Shown: positions 1 to 13,100 of the stretch, piece by piece | Layout: each line of letters begins with the position of its first letter | Position numbering within the stretch: position 1 is the first letter of the stretch | Origin: Macquaria australasica | Taxonomy: Eukaryota; Chordata; Actinopteri; Centrarchiformes; Percichthyidae | Direction of reading: 5' to 3' | Assembly: GCA_005408345.1 (NCBI GenBank) | Contig: SEMN01000048.1 | Coordinates: forward strand, 1,777,001-1,841,000 | Length of the DNA: 64,000 bases | The notes under the pieces: generated by a model | Seen by the model: only the letters and a program-made list of their open reading frames with translations | What the model was told of the DNA's origin: nothing | The model's database searches: none | Position numbers and translations under genes: made by a program

Positions 1-343
1 TTTGAGGAGATTTTAAGCCGTGTCTAGGGCTAAAATCCTTTGTTTATGCATTTTGTAGGTATATTATGTATGCAATGCTTTACATTGGTGTTATGCTCAG
101 TAAACCTCACCAGGAGTCAAGGTGACGCCCCACCACCACGTCCAGGGCATGAAGGAGTGATGGAATACATGGAGAAATGTGATCTGGCTTTGTTTCTTCC
201 TCAGCACAAAGAATACCTCAAATTAAAAAAAAAGGAGACCAAGCTAAAGTTAACATGCACAAAAGGTCGAACAACTGAAAGAAAAAAATAACTAGGAAAA
301 AAAAAAAAAAATCAAATGTTTGGAGAGATGAAAATGTCCTTAC

Positions 344-1263
344 TGTGTCAAAGAGTTCGATGAATTTTGAAAAATAAAACCACCAAGCCACTTGAACCAT
401 CTGCGGAAAGGAAAAGAAGAAAAGTGCTGCAACGTCAAATATTTAACCTTCAGAGCAGTCCTGACCTAAAAGTCAACATAAGTCTGTTGAACAACAGGTT
501 GAATAAAGTGAATCAGGCAGTGAGAGCTCCTCTTCTTTGAGGCAAATGAGGAACAATTTACTGGCTTACCCGATAGGCCTGTGGGCTCTCTGAGGTGTCA
601 ATGAGGTCACATCTCCACGTAAAGGTGGTGCCCCATCCAGACATCATGAACTAGGTGTCAGAAACACATCAGCAGCTGTTATTAACATTTCACAAGGACT
701 CTCGTTTATGAAGAAACACGGATTATAGTCAGCAAATAACTCAACTTGTCAATCATTTTGTTTACCTCATACACTATGTAGGCATTCAGTGAAACCATGC
801 TGAGGTTGTAGACAATCATGGCTGTGTTGAGGCGGAAGGCCTTGCGGTTTGCCATCAGGCGAGGCCCAATGTACACTGAGAAGATGACATAGGCCACCAG
901 GATGGCGGTCATCTGTAAGGGGCCCTGCATCAGTGGGTAGTCTCTGATTCGGGCATCTGGGGAGGAACAAACACACATACACACATCTTTGTCTCAGCGT
1001 GTCTCACACAGATATCTAGCAGGGTCAACGGTAAATGCAGTTTATACACAGATTTTGGGCAGATTCATGAGACAGTTTAAGCAAAACTGCCCTTTTCAAA
1101 ACTTTTTACACAGAATTTTATCATGACATTTGACCACCAGTTATTGATTCATATTTCAACAAAGCTGAGGTGTAAATCCATAACAGAGACAAGCACACTT
1201 ACCGGTTCTCGACTGTAGATAATTGTGGAGTTTTAAAATGTTTGATACAGCTTCTTGGAGCAT
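344..1263 (-). CDS. elovl1: Elongation of very long chain fatty acids protein 1-like, 5' part (partial)
   Basis: This is a membrane condensing enzyme of the endoplasmic reticulum that adds two carbons to saturated and monounsaturated very-long-chain acyl-CoAs. Four coding exons are visible on the minus strand: 1203-1263, 766-956, 570-650 and 344-400. All have GT-AG borders and join in frame to give 130 residues. The start ATG (1261-1263) follows an acceptor at 1296-1297, so the exon begins about 1295 with a short leader and an upstream non-coding exon is expected. Family marks are YPLM near residue 27, the block IGPRLMANRK, MIVYNLSMV, the IVYE exon end, the WRCD segment of exon 3, and SKFIELFDT in exon 4. 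These resemble ELOVL1 more than ELOVL4 or ELOVL7. The exons with the HxxHH catalytic motif and the C-terminal ER signal lie beyond the left edge. The a/b paralogue cannot be told. Confidence 0.88.
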
Positions 1264-3694
1264 GGTGACTGCTTGCTTCTTGCCCTATTAAACCCCTGGG
1301 GAAAAAACAAAAGACAGAGTCAGAAACCAGCAGATGAAGCCGAGCTGAAAGTGAGGTTGGTTGGGCAGGTGAGCGACAAAGCGACCTGTCCACCTGCTTT
1401 CCCACTGACTGAACAAACAGGAGACAGCTGCACAGGCTCATCAAACACTCCCGAGTGTTCCTGTGTGTAAACCGTTGTAAAAAAAAAAAAAAAAAGAGAA
1501 ATGTTTACCAGGGGCTTCTTTAACTGCCTAATCCACTAATCAACAGTGTAGCATGTAAGATAAAAGTCAAGCTTCATTCAAAAGAAAAGGCTTTATTTTA
1601 TTTAGTAAGTCAAAAACAATGCTTCAGTACCAAAAAAAGAAATCAATGAATTTTTATAAAGGATTGTGAAACATCCGAGTTCTGCTGTCAGCCTAAACAC
1701 AATGAAATACTCTCTTGCTGACTAACAGAGCAAGTCAAACAGGTGAGGCAAAGAACTCGGCCCTTATGGCCAGCCTAGCCAACCAACAGAGCAATCGAGA
1801 TATGAGCTCATCAGGGATTTCCAGGGAGTAAAACTACAGAACAAACAAAAGGACATACTTTATTTAAAAAGCAGCAGATTTTATGTGTTTGTTGTCCTAA
1901 AACAGAGACATCTTACTAGGAAATTGAAGGTGTATCTGGCAAAAGACAGTCTAACCACAATGCATTAACAAGAAACATTTTTACAGGAGCACAAATGATC
2001 CATGATCTCAGACCGCTGAAACTGCTGAAATACTTGATGTGTGTATTAGGAACAACATGACTCACCCGCTGAGCACAAGTCCTCAGCACTCGCTCCCGTT
2101 TGTGAGGAAAGCAGCTGCACAGCCGGGGCAGGCAGCACTCAGTCCAGAGGATCCAACAGATCAGCAACACCAGTGAGAGTGATCAGGTTAAAAAACCAGA
2201 CAAATGCAAAGCTACTCTGTGGCTGGTAGCCTCCAGCTGTCCTCAAACGTCTGTGATTTTTTAGTAGAAATCCAACAAGAGGCTGAAAGTCTCACAGGTA
2301 ACAAATGGGGAAAGACTTAGAGAGAAAGCAAGAGAGAGAGAAATGAGTAAAAGTCAGATATGCTAAGTATGGCACTGGGATCATTCAACTCAATTTAAAC
2401 CCCGGGGCACTACTACAGACCTTGCTAGTTTCAGGACCACACCCTGTTTCAATGCTAAGCTCCACCTTCCTATCCTCACTTAGCCTGTTTGTGATTGGAC
2501 TATCTGATCAATGGTGATGAAGGGGATTGTGTCACAGAGTTCAACTGTTGGGCAACAAAAAACCCAAATTAATAAACACATGAGGATAAAAAAAAAACTT
2601 TTTGTGAAAGATGAAACCGATATGAAACAATTATTGACTGAAAATGTTACAGGGTAAAAATGAATAATATCTGAATGGTTTAAAAGTAAAGATGATCCAA
2701 GAAGATTTTATCATTTCACTTCAAAAAATGTTCCACCAACATGATTTAGGCTAAAGGTAACATCAGATTTCATACATTCACAAACCCAACGTCACATCTT
2801 GCGTTGCCCATCCCTTTCTGGGTTGTAGCACAGAGGCTGGGTTCCCATCCAACCTTCCCTGCTGTGGCGAGGTCTCCTGCGCCTCTGGTTTTACCTGTTC
2901 CCCAGGCACTGGTGATGATGGGCGTGAGGCCTGGACGAAGCTTGAAATGCACTCCTCCACACGTACGTTAAGCCAAAAAAGTTGACTGGAATGACAGGAA
3001 TCCGTGCACAAGAGATAGAGGGAGAGAAGGAGGGAGGAATCATTACTGTCTGTTTACATATTGTTTGACAGTTTAGCACATGGTGGCTCTTCAATGAAGT
3101 GCAGGCATGAAAACCATAGACATTAAATCATTCAAGGTGTGATTAATGCACACAATTCTCAATGCAAACATGACATGGTGAATTTTTGCTGAGTTTTATT
3201 TACTCAAAAAATTGCAGGGCCGCACTGTGGTTTTAACTTTTTAACTTAAATATTTAGAGTTAAAACAAATTCCTGCGTTAGAGAGTAAATTCTGTGGGAA
3301 AAGAAAACAACACTTATTGCATTTTGTGCTTGTATGTCGTGCAGTTCAGACTTTTATAAACCAGCAGTGCATATTCTTGGAGGTACACGCTTCAGAAGAG
3401 AAGGCCTGAAACTTGACCAGTGGCTACTAATTGGTCACCAAAATCTTAAATGGAGGAGAAACTGAGCTCTTTAATATTTATATTTAACAGTTAAGTTTCA
3501 CCCATTGATCTCTAAAGAGGGGGATGCAGCTGTTTACACAAGTGTCTCTGCAAAGGAGAAGCTGCGCTGAAGCATTACTTGCAAAGCTGCCAGCGTAAAT
3601 GAAAACGCCTTGATATACTAAATTTAACCCAATCCTACCAAATATTGCCACTGTTCGTCCTCTAAAAATGTGCAGGAAAGAACAAAGCATGTCT

Positions 3695-3729
3695 AAAACG
3701 TGTCAGTGTTTTGGACACTGACACGTTTT
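3695..3729. repeat. Perfect 15-bp inverted repeat with 5-nt loop
   Basis: The left arm at 3695-3709 (aaaacgtgtcagtgt) is the exact reverse complement of 3715-3729, leaving the loop tttgg at 3710-3714. It lies in otherwise unremarkable AT-rich sequence upstream of elovl1. The stem is shorter than a typical microRNA precursor, and no repeated flank was noticed. Confidence 0.9.
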
Positions 3730-5904
3730 TGGCGAGAGATTGAATGTGAAAGTTGGTGTCATTGTCTGTAACCACACGGTCAGCTGTTTCTCATGGCTGC
3801 CATATTACTACACACTACAACACACTCCCTGTTCTTCTTGGTCTTGTGACTGTTTAACATTGACAAAGTCTAAGTTTTGCCCTAATTTATCACATAGAAA
3901 CTAACAAACAACATAACATTGTCCGTGGACCATAGTTCTCTCATAACCAGAGAATAGACAGCGGCCTCGAGACATACCGGCTGTCCTCAATTAACCATTT
4001 GTGAAGAATTAGACTGGATAGATGCCTCTGGATGTGAAAGGCCGAGCTTGGCTGCTGAGAATGAATGAATGGACTCAATGGCCATGAATGTGGACATGCA
4101 TTTATGAAATAGCAGTTAAGATTACCAAGATTTTTCAGTGGCATTTGACATTGGAATCTGGTTCTCGATCACTCTTTGTGTTGAAACTAGATTCCATGTG
4201 TGGTGAGCTGTGGCGTCTAATGAGCTACGTATTGTGTTTCATAATGTAGTATTATAGTTTGCAACATGTTTCATTCATTTCTTGTTAGCAACCTATCTGA
4301 CCAAAAACACGTCAAACATTAACTCCCTTACTAAAGCCCGTTATACACCCTCAGAACAGTCAATTGTGTTCATATGTGAAAGTTCAGGTTTCTCATTTGA
4401 GCAAATTAACGTGAATGCTGACTCAAAAGGGGGCAAGGTTTTCTCTCACAGCCACTTTCCTTTGAACAGAATCGCTTAGAAACTCTCCCACTAACATGCC
4501 AATTACTGAAAGACCAACGTCTCCTTTTAGCAACATGACTGTTTTGACTTTTGGTATTTTGACCTTCAGACTTTGCTTTGAAATCATTTATTTAGACACT
4601 TGACATTTACATTAACTAATTAATTATGGACTTGGAAGCACTAGCCTATAATTATAGTAGTTTGTGGATTTTATGGAGAGGCTAATCAACAGGCTAATGA
4701 TCATGTCTAGTATTTTCAGTATAGGTCACACTGATTCACCTGAGTTTGGCAATTTAGGCAGACTGAGGTAAATAATAATAATAATAATTAATAAATAATA
4801 ATTAACTACAGTGTGTTGCTGAACAGCTGAACATTTGGCCATGAACAAGCATTTCATCCTGTAGTAGGTTTCTAGACAAGCTTATTGAGACTAAAAGGTC
4901 ATGAAAAAGCAAATGTTCCATTTATTAATTAATTTGTTTCTCTGTCTTTCATGATCTGTGTGATTCCTATCATTGTAATATTGATAACAAGGATCAGACT
5001 GTAGTAAAAAGTAAAGTTATTAATCATCAACACTACTTGCAAATGCTATTGTGTTGTATTTATATGTTGCTATGTGGCTGAATCTGTCCCAGGAGACAAA
5101 CTAGTCTCGGAGAAATGACCTCATCGACTCAGAAATGTTAATATCAGCCTTCTTTTTTGTTTTGTTTTGTTTTGTTGCATGAACCATGTTGACCTCTACA
5201 GAAAGTGAGTAACAGCGACACTCAGCGGCCAAGCAGTTAACTACAAAAACCCCCTTAACATTTAGCCTAATAATCACACAGGTAATAATAGGATAACGTA
5301 ATCAGCATTAAAAGTAAAATTATTTCCTCCAAATAAACACCCATAATGTCTGTGATAAGTTTGGTACTGCGTGTTGTATTTGGACACACACATATCAGAA
5401 GTAGGTTACGCTTGTCATGTTATTATGGCAGGTAACACAAATTAACTGATAAGCGTCTGATTTGTTACCTGGAATGAGTCCCAAACAGGCACATTGTTTA
5501 TAACAGTCTCTCTCCTCTGACTGACCTCGTTTTCTTTGTTTGAAATGTGGATGCATAACCTTATTGTATTGTCGATATAATGAAAAATTTAACAAATTTA
5601 ACCATGCAATGACAAAACAATAACACTGCTTAAACAAGGAACAGCGTGCAGAGTAGGACAGCTATATTTATCTGCTCTGAATTAAACGGGCGACACTTTT
5701 GGCCTCAGCGAGGAACGCTTGCATAAACTCTGGCAGGAGATCAGCTGTAGAGTGGTACACCTGTACACCTGTAGTACTGGGAAACCCCATCCTAATTACT
5801 CACACGAGAGAGTGCATCAGCATGACATGTTTGAAACCTGCTGTAAAAGCTTGTGGCTTTTACGCATACGGGTGGACACAAACGAATTAATAAAGTGTGT
5901 AAAA

Positions 5905-5910
<6 letters not shown>

Positions 5911-5946
<36 letters not shown>
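5911..5946. repeat. (AT)n microsatellite
   Basis: About 18 uninterrupted AT units lie some 160 bases upstream of the bok promoter. Confidence 0.95.
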
Positions 5947-5951
<5 letters not shown>

Positions 5952-6108
5952 ACAAGAAAACTAGTATCATGCCAGGTTAATCTGCCCAGATTTGTGAATG
6001 AAAACATAGACTTCAGTTGATTTTTCTCCCTCTGTTCGCCGTAGTGAGGCTTGTCTTGTTTGGTCGCTGGGAGGCAGGCGTCAAACTCCTCCTCCGGGCT
6101 TTCCCTGA

Positions 6109-6438
6109 CTATAAAACCAACGCTTCCATTGAGCGCCAATGGGAATGTGGAACAACAGGTAGGCGTCCTCTAACTGCGTCCCTCGGCTCAGTCTGTGCTT
6201 TTCGGGGAAACAAGTGGACCGACCAGTCCATGAGCTCTCTTGGAAATGAGAACTGAGACAGAACTTCGCCCAGTGGTTTCTTAATAGTCTGAAACTGTTT
6301 CCTTTGAGAGCAGACGGGCTGTTTTCTTGTGCCTTTTTGTCGGGCTCTTTTGGTTGGGAAACGCAACAGACGCTCACTGAAAGGTTTTTCTGATTGATTA
6401 ATTGGAGGGGACATCTCAATGTGGACACAACGTTGAAG
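6109..6438 (+). promoter_or_regulatory. bok: Predicted bok promoter (TATA box) and non-coding exon 1
   Basis: A TATA-like element (ctataaaacc) sits at about 6109-6117 in a locally GC-richer stretch. It would place transcription start near 6140. The sequence then runs to a strong splice donor, ttgaag followed by gtaagc, with the exon ending at 6438. The first coding exon of bok has a strong acceptor ending at 7000, so 6140-6438 is a plausible 5' UTR exon. No transcript supports it here. Confidence 0.5.
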
Positions 6439-7114
6439 GTAAGCGTGCATTCTTCTTTGCCTGCAACATCCTTAATTGTTAAAAAAAAATAGATCTATAA
6501 TCTAACGTACATTTGAAATGTTCTACTCTTTATCAGGTTACTGCAGGTTGCACTGAAAAACGGATACTTTACGCATTTTTATCTCAAATCAACATAAGGC
6601 TGTTGCTGCCCCAGAAGCAAAATATTTCTCTTGCCATCTTGTGGTATCAATTTGGTTGTTGCATAATCCAAGAAGTGTAGCAATATCTTGACTGTCCCAC
6701 CATGTGACTCACAACAATAACGCCTCCATCATATTCTTATGTAAGTTTCTGGTCTGATTTAGATTCTGGATGTCTGTTTATACCCACAATCCTTGTAAAT
6801 GTAAAATAAAGTATGTAGTAACAGCAGGAACTGCAATGATTGTTAATTTAATAAATCAAGCTGCTTTACTTTGTTGCACCAGTGTGTCTTTGTCTCCCTC
6901 CCTGCATGACAGAAACATTTCAAGATTAAGTAATTCATGCCTTTAAAAACTAACCAATTATCTCTAGCTGCCTCTAAATTAGGGTTTTCTTTCCTCACAG
7001 CTGCCATATTGTCCTCGCTGTTAAACTTCCTCTGGGATAAAGAGAGGACACACTGAGACACAGCTGATCCGAAGAGGTCAGACGCTCTCTGGCCCAAATC
7101 CCTTGCAGGAGGAC

Positions 7115-10100
7115 ATGGAGGTCCTGCGGCGGTCCTCTGTGTTTGCCGCAGAGGTCCTGGATGTGTTTGACCGGTCGTTGACTGAGAAGGAGTTGGTGTC
7201 CCAGTCTAAAGCCTTGTGCAGAGACTACATACTGTCCAGACTCAACCAGAATGGACTGGGATGGTCCAAAACCGAACTCAACCTCTCTCCCTCCAATGCA
7301 TCGCTCGCTGAAGTGTCCTTGGTGCTTCTCTGTCTTGGTAAGAGAAACCTGAACAAACATTAGTTAAATAAGAGACTTCAAGGGGCAAAATTACATTCAA
7401 GGCCGTGGTCATTATTTCCTTATGCACTTTGAACTTCATATATTCAGGAGAGCATAGTTCAAGTGAGATGAAGTGGCCACGTTACAGATTGTTCTTTGAT
7501 TTCTTTCAGTTTGTCCCCGTTTTGTTATTTAAAGTTATGACAGTTGCCACAGCTGTGCTATTGAGCTATGTCTTCATTATCACTTCAGTCTTAATATTTA
7601 ACATAAAGCTTTACATAAACATAGCTTAAACATAATTTTTAAAGGTATTTCCATACCTTTTTATCATTTATAGCTTGTACAGACAGTAGAGAGAGGACAG
7701 GAAATGAAGGAGAGAAATGCAACAAAGGTCTCAGTCAGAGGACGTTGCTGTCTATGGTTGGTGTTTTTAATCTGCTCTGGATGCTCTGCATTTTTCATTT
7801 GGGTCTGGGTCTCAAATTACACGAATATATGTGCCAGATGTTTTTTCATGTTTGTTAATGCAGTAGTTCATGAGAAAATATGGCATTTTTGAATATTTCC
7901 ACCATCTTGTAACATTAAGAAATCTTATTTTAAAAGTCCTGAATCCTTAAGTGGAATCAAATCTGTGCCAAAAACTAATCCCGGCTCAACTTTCCATCAA
8001 ATTCCATTAAAATATTTTTTTTTTTTTTTTTTGTGCCTCCAGTATGTTTTTGAGAGATCCTACTAAAAAGTCACAAACAGATTGAACTGAAAACACCCTC
8101 CTTGGTGGAGGTAATAACTGTTGCAACATACAATAAGTGGAGCATTATCAGTTATAATCAATGAACGTCTTGGATTTGAGACTTTACAAAAGCTTTTTTT
8201 TAGGTCTTCTTGGCAAAATGCAGATTCCATGTAACGGTACTTGCACAGGTTACTCTCAAAATTAAGTTTATTGTGTGTATTTCTTAGAGCAGATTAAGAT
8301 TAAACCTACATTTTTATTTCAAGACTTCAAAAGTCCTGTACACTGGAAATTAAACACTGCAATCTAACATGGTATTGATCAATTCATTGCTTTCAAAGCA
8401 ATCAAATTCTCATGATTTAGTGTGACCTCAGTGATGATAGTGTGATATAATCGATGCTGTGGGGACTAAAAAGCAGAGTCGCTGCGTTCTAATCTACTTT
8501 TAGATAATGGTAGGCTGAAGACTGAGATGACTCAACAGAGCTGGAGGAGATAATTGATACATGTGAAACATAAGAAACTAGATTGAATAACTCTTAAAAT
8601 GATGTCCACATACTTCACTGCATACTGTATATTTCAAGCTGTGATGAGCTTGAGAGGCAAATGATAAATTAAGGATTGTATGTGTGAGAACAGCTTGAAC
8701 CAAGTGATTACATCTGGAGGACATGACTCACTTAAGACAGCAGCTAAAGTGCCCGGCGTCTTTTTAAGAGATGCCAGCAGAGACGTGCATGTTTTACTTT
8801 AACATCCTGACAGCTGAGTGACCCTCCACCAGCAGGATAAATAGTTTGAATAGTTTGTATAACCCTTTAAATAATTGGTCTAAACTGAATCTGTGTTTTT
8901 GGTTTCTGTCATTCACTCAGATCAACTGTGGTCTGCCTAACAGACTTTTGATGCTTCTCTCTTTTCCTGTTTGTGCTCTGCCTCTGTTACCTAGGCGACG
9001 AGCTGGAGTGTATACAGCCCAGCTTGTACAGGAACGTGGCGCGGCAGCTCAACATTTCTGTTGCCATGGAGAGCATGGTTTCAGATGCCTTCATCGGCGT
9101 GGCAACAGAGATCTTCTCAACAGGTACACGGCTGTTGCTGAAGGTGATGATGATGATGTAGCACACTGTAAGGTGGACGCTAACCATGTAGTCTTCAGAC
9201 AAAAGGAGATCTGCCAGCACAGGAAGTGAGTTACACTTCCACAGTGTCTCAGGCTACTGATGAAGGCAGTTACTGTGATTTAACAGGTGTGCCTCGGCAG
9301 TTTCCATCAGGCTCTTTTGGCTCAGAGGTGCTTTCAGTGAGAGTGAGTGGGTGTGAATAATCGTAGGTGGAGTGAGACTTCATCCAAAACACATAATTGC
9401 TCCTACAGCTACAGAGTGACTAAGTTTAGACACCCGGATGTTTCCTTCACAGATGGCACTGATTAGTTTAAAGTTTGGGGGTGTGGATTAAATGGTGGAT
9501 TCAAGTAGAATATTCTTCTTTACTTTTTGTTTAGAATTGAGGCATCGTGTGGCCCAAGCAATACGCGATTTTTAAATAAAATTTCCAATGAAGCTAATTG
9601 CTAATCATGTGACATTATGTCAATCCTTGAGAAACTGTGATGGTAATGTTCTTTATCATTACTTTTGAATCACAAACGTTCTTTTCTACATCCCAAATTT
9701 CTACCTTGATCTTTATTTTGATCTTGGATTTAGATACCGTGCCGTTACAAATAAATCTGTTTAGATCAAGCTGTCTGATCCGTCTTCTGCCCACTCTTGG
9801 TCTTGAACCTGGACTTGTCATAGCCACTACGGTCCTGTGTCATGACCAAGGCCATCTAGGGTTTTTTGAAAATTGTTGTTTGCAGACATTGTCGGTTCTT
9901 CTAAAAGTTTTTAGTTATGCTAGCGGCGTGACTCCAGGGTCGGCCATGTCGGTCTGACTGAAATATCCAACCACTATTCAGTGGACTGCCATGAAATGTG
10001 GTACAGGCATTCATGGTTCCCAGAGGATGAATCCTACTTACTTTGGTGATCAACTGGCTTTTCGTCTAGCGCCACCATGTGATTGACATTTATGGTTTTT

Positions 10101-13100
10101 AGTGGATGGATTGCCATGAAATCTGGTGTCCCATGCAGGATGAATTGTAATCCCTTTAATGATCCCCTTGGCTTTTCATCTCGTGCCATCACCAGGTCCA
10201 AATATCATCTCGTCTAATAATTTGGTTTATACCTGCAAAACTGACGTCAGCCTCGGCTGTACTTTGTGTTTAGTGCTAATTGGTAAAGGTTGGCTTTCTA
10301 ACATGCTGCCTTTATGCCATGCCATGCCGTCTTTAGCATGCTGATGTTAGCATTTAGCTCAAAACACCGCTGTGCCTAAGTACAGCCTCACATAGCTGCT
10401 AGCATGGCTGTAAATTGTTAGCCTTGTTAGAGTAGTGAGAGAGTTTCATTTTGATGGACAATAAAGGTCTGACATGAGCATGTTAAAGATTTATCCTACA
10501 ATCTATGAAAGGTGGCCAAGTGTAACCTAACTAAGTTGCGTATATTTCTGACTTGCTCTAATAGTAGTATAGTAATTGGTCTGATATCAGGCATGTGCCA
10601 CATGCTGACCAGGAATTGGAGGAAGGTATCCAACATTTCTTTGGTAAAGTAGCTGTATCTCTACTTACAAACTTTACAAAATTTACACTGTGCACACACT
10701 ACCTTTTTTAGAATGTGATTTCCTGTTCACTTCACATTTACACCTGATGTATTGTCCTCAGTGAACTGTCAATGAATAACATACCAGAATAAATAAGTAT
10801 TAAATAGTTTAAATCTCTGTTCAGTCTTGAGAGACTTTGGTTTTGTCAGTCTAGCTTGACTCGACTGGTGTTAAGCCCCTTTTAGACTGTAGGTCTTGAC
10901 TTCAACTTGTTTGTGCTGGCTTGTTTTAAGTTGTCTTGACAACAGATCAGCTTTGTACACTATTCAAAGCAGCTCTGACATTTTGAAGCATCCAAAAAAA
11001 CAAAAAAGAGCGACTTTATGTCCTCTGTATGAGCCTTTGGGATCGATTAGACGGTCTGGCCGCAGTGCGATGCACAACTCAAATCTGGCAGGTTTCCAGG
11101 TAAGATCAAAAACGGACTCGCTCAGTATAATTTTCATGACTATCTTCTGGAAAAGCTTGTGCTTGTTTTGACGTCACGAGGGTGCAATTTTTGGAAACAG
11201 CGTGGGATTCCTCCTGAAGAATAACAAATTGGTGAACCCAGGCTGCCCCAGCCTTCTGGGACGGGTTGAAACCTGGATATAAATAGAAAAAATGCACCCA
11301 AGTTTGTTTTTCCTGCTGTCTGGAATTTGTTTTACAACTACCTCTTTAGCTTTTTGTCATTCCTTATTATGCCTTGAAGCACTTAGCATGAATCTGGAGA
11401 CCACAAGGGAGTGATATGTCCAGTGAATCGACATATCATAACCACACATTCTTTTGGAAGCGGTCTAGCGGCCATCTGTACTGTGGTCTCCCTCAGTAAA
11501 ATCAACATTGTTTGTCTCTTCTCCATCTATCTTTGCCTGCCTCCCACTTCTGTTCTTTCTCTTTCCGCCCTCCTCTCCTCCAGCTTTATTCCTGACGATC
11601 TTGTCTCTATTCTTGGCCTGCTTCTCAGTAGGGAGTGAGACGTGACGTACTCTGACAGCTTCCATAGACTGTTATCTTATTTAAGCTTGCCCAGAGCTCT
11701 GTCTCCTTATAGCCACAGTCGGACACTGTAGGTCAGCTCTGAGGAACAGTCATGACAATGCAAGCGGGCCTAAGGAGGCTAATGCCATTAGACCCTGCAC
11801 TGCATCACTGACGGTCATTATAACAATCCCTGCTGCCTTGAAAACTGTACCTAGAAATGACCGGATGCCCTTAATTATCAGACTGGATTGTTTAGGTAGA
11901 AAGGAGGACAAAGAATTTGCCCTCTTCAGCTCTGTGACTCTTGGTTGCTTCTTAGTGGTGAATGCAAGATCATTTTCTGAACCTGTTGACCTCCCCACAG
12001 TAGAAACTGCGTCAGTGTTCACCCACCTCTTGGCAAAAGGCAACACAGTCTCACCCTCTTTAATTTACAACTGGCACGCTAAGGCGTCTTATCAGCTACA
12101 TTAACACAAATGCACCAGTTTGACTTAAACCCGGTATTTATAGTTTATTTCAGTGCAAGGTCCACCGACTGCCCCACAGGCTTCGTGTCAGGTCACAGAA
12201 TATGTAACAGACATTGAGGAAAGAGAAACCATACAGGAGATGGGTGTTAATGCTTGGCATGGACTGAGATTGGCACCCACGGGAACAGGAAAGGAGTGTT
12301 TATGCCGGGATAAATACGGCAGTGTTATTGATTCTGGTCAGGAAATTCTGCCACCGCGGAGACTTGAAGCACCGGTCTTCTGGATAAAGTGTGATTTTAG
12401 TTTCTCACTTATCAAACAACTGCTCTGTGGCTGCAAGACGGAATCAATATCAGCTTGCATTGCTGAAGCTTAAAGATCCCCTCCAGACATGTTTTAGAAC
12501 ATATGAGAATACTCTGCTTTGGCTAATAATTTGTATCTAACCTTGTCAAAAAAAAAAATCTTAAAATTACATAACAAATAACTGTGACTATGCAAATATT
12601 GTTCAGTTCAGAAGTTAAACTGTTGGACACAAGCTGTCTCCTGCTTCACTGAAAAGTCCATTGTCAGTGTCTGTGCACTGTGGGTTTTGTGTTTCAACAT
12701 CATATGTGTAAGTTGCATACTGAACCATGATTGGCTCCAGACTAGTTGTGATGTCACAAGATCCTGCTCGTATGCACCTGTCTTCAACTCAGATTGAGCT
12801 GCAACTAACAATTATTTTCTTGATTAATTTAATCGAGAATTAATGTGAAAAATGCCCATCACAGTTTTCCAAAGCCAGAAGTGTCGTCTTCAAATGTCTT
12901 GTTTTACCTAACAGTCCAAAACCTAAAGATATTCAGTTTACAATCATATAATCCCCCCAGAAAATATTCACATCTGAGGAGCTGGAACCAGAGAATTCTG
13001 ACATTTTTTCTTAACAAATTTGATTAATAGATGATCAGACTAGTTAAAGATTAATTTTCTGTTGATCTACCAATCAATGAATCTGATCTGATCGTTGCAG

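Larger units (their letters stand above)
1296..6108. other. Upstream/first-intron region of elovl1 and intergenic space to bok
   Basis: I find no convincing coding exon here on either strand; the open frames are short and lack family similarity. An untranslated elovl1 first exon probably lies somewhere in this stretch, but I could not place it. Contents worth noting are a perfect hairpin at 3695-3729, an AAT-rich run near 4770-4800, a TTTTG repeat near 5152-5176 and an (AT)n run at 5911-5946. Confidence 0.6.

Noticed and set aside
40..291. 83-codon open frame at the left edge
   Set aside because: It lies in an elovl1 intron on the opposite strand, with no recognisable domain.
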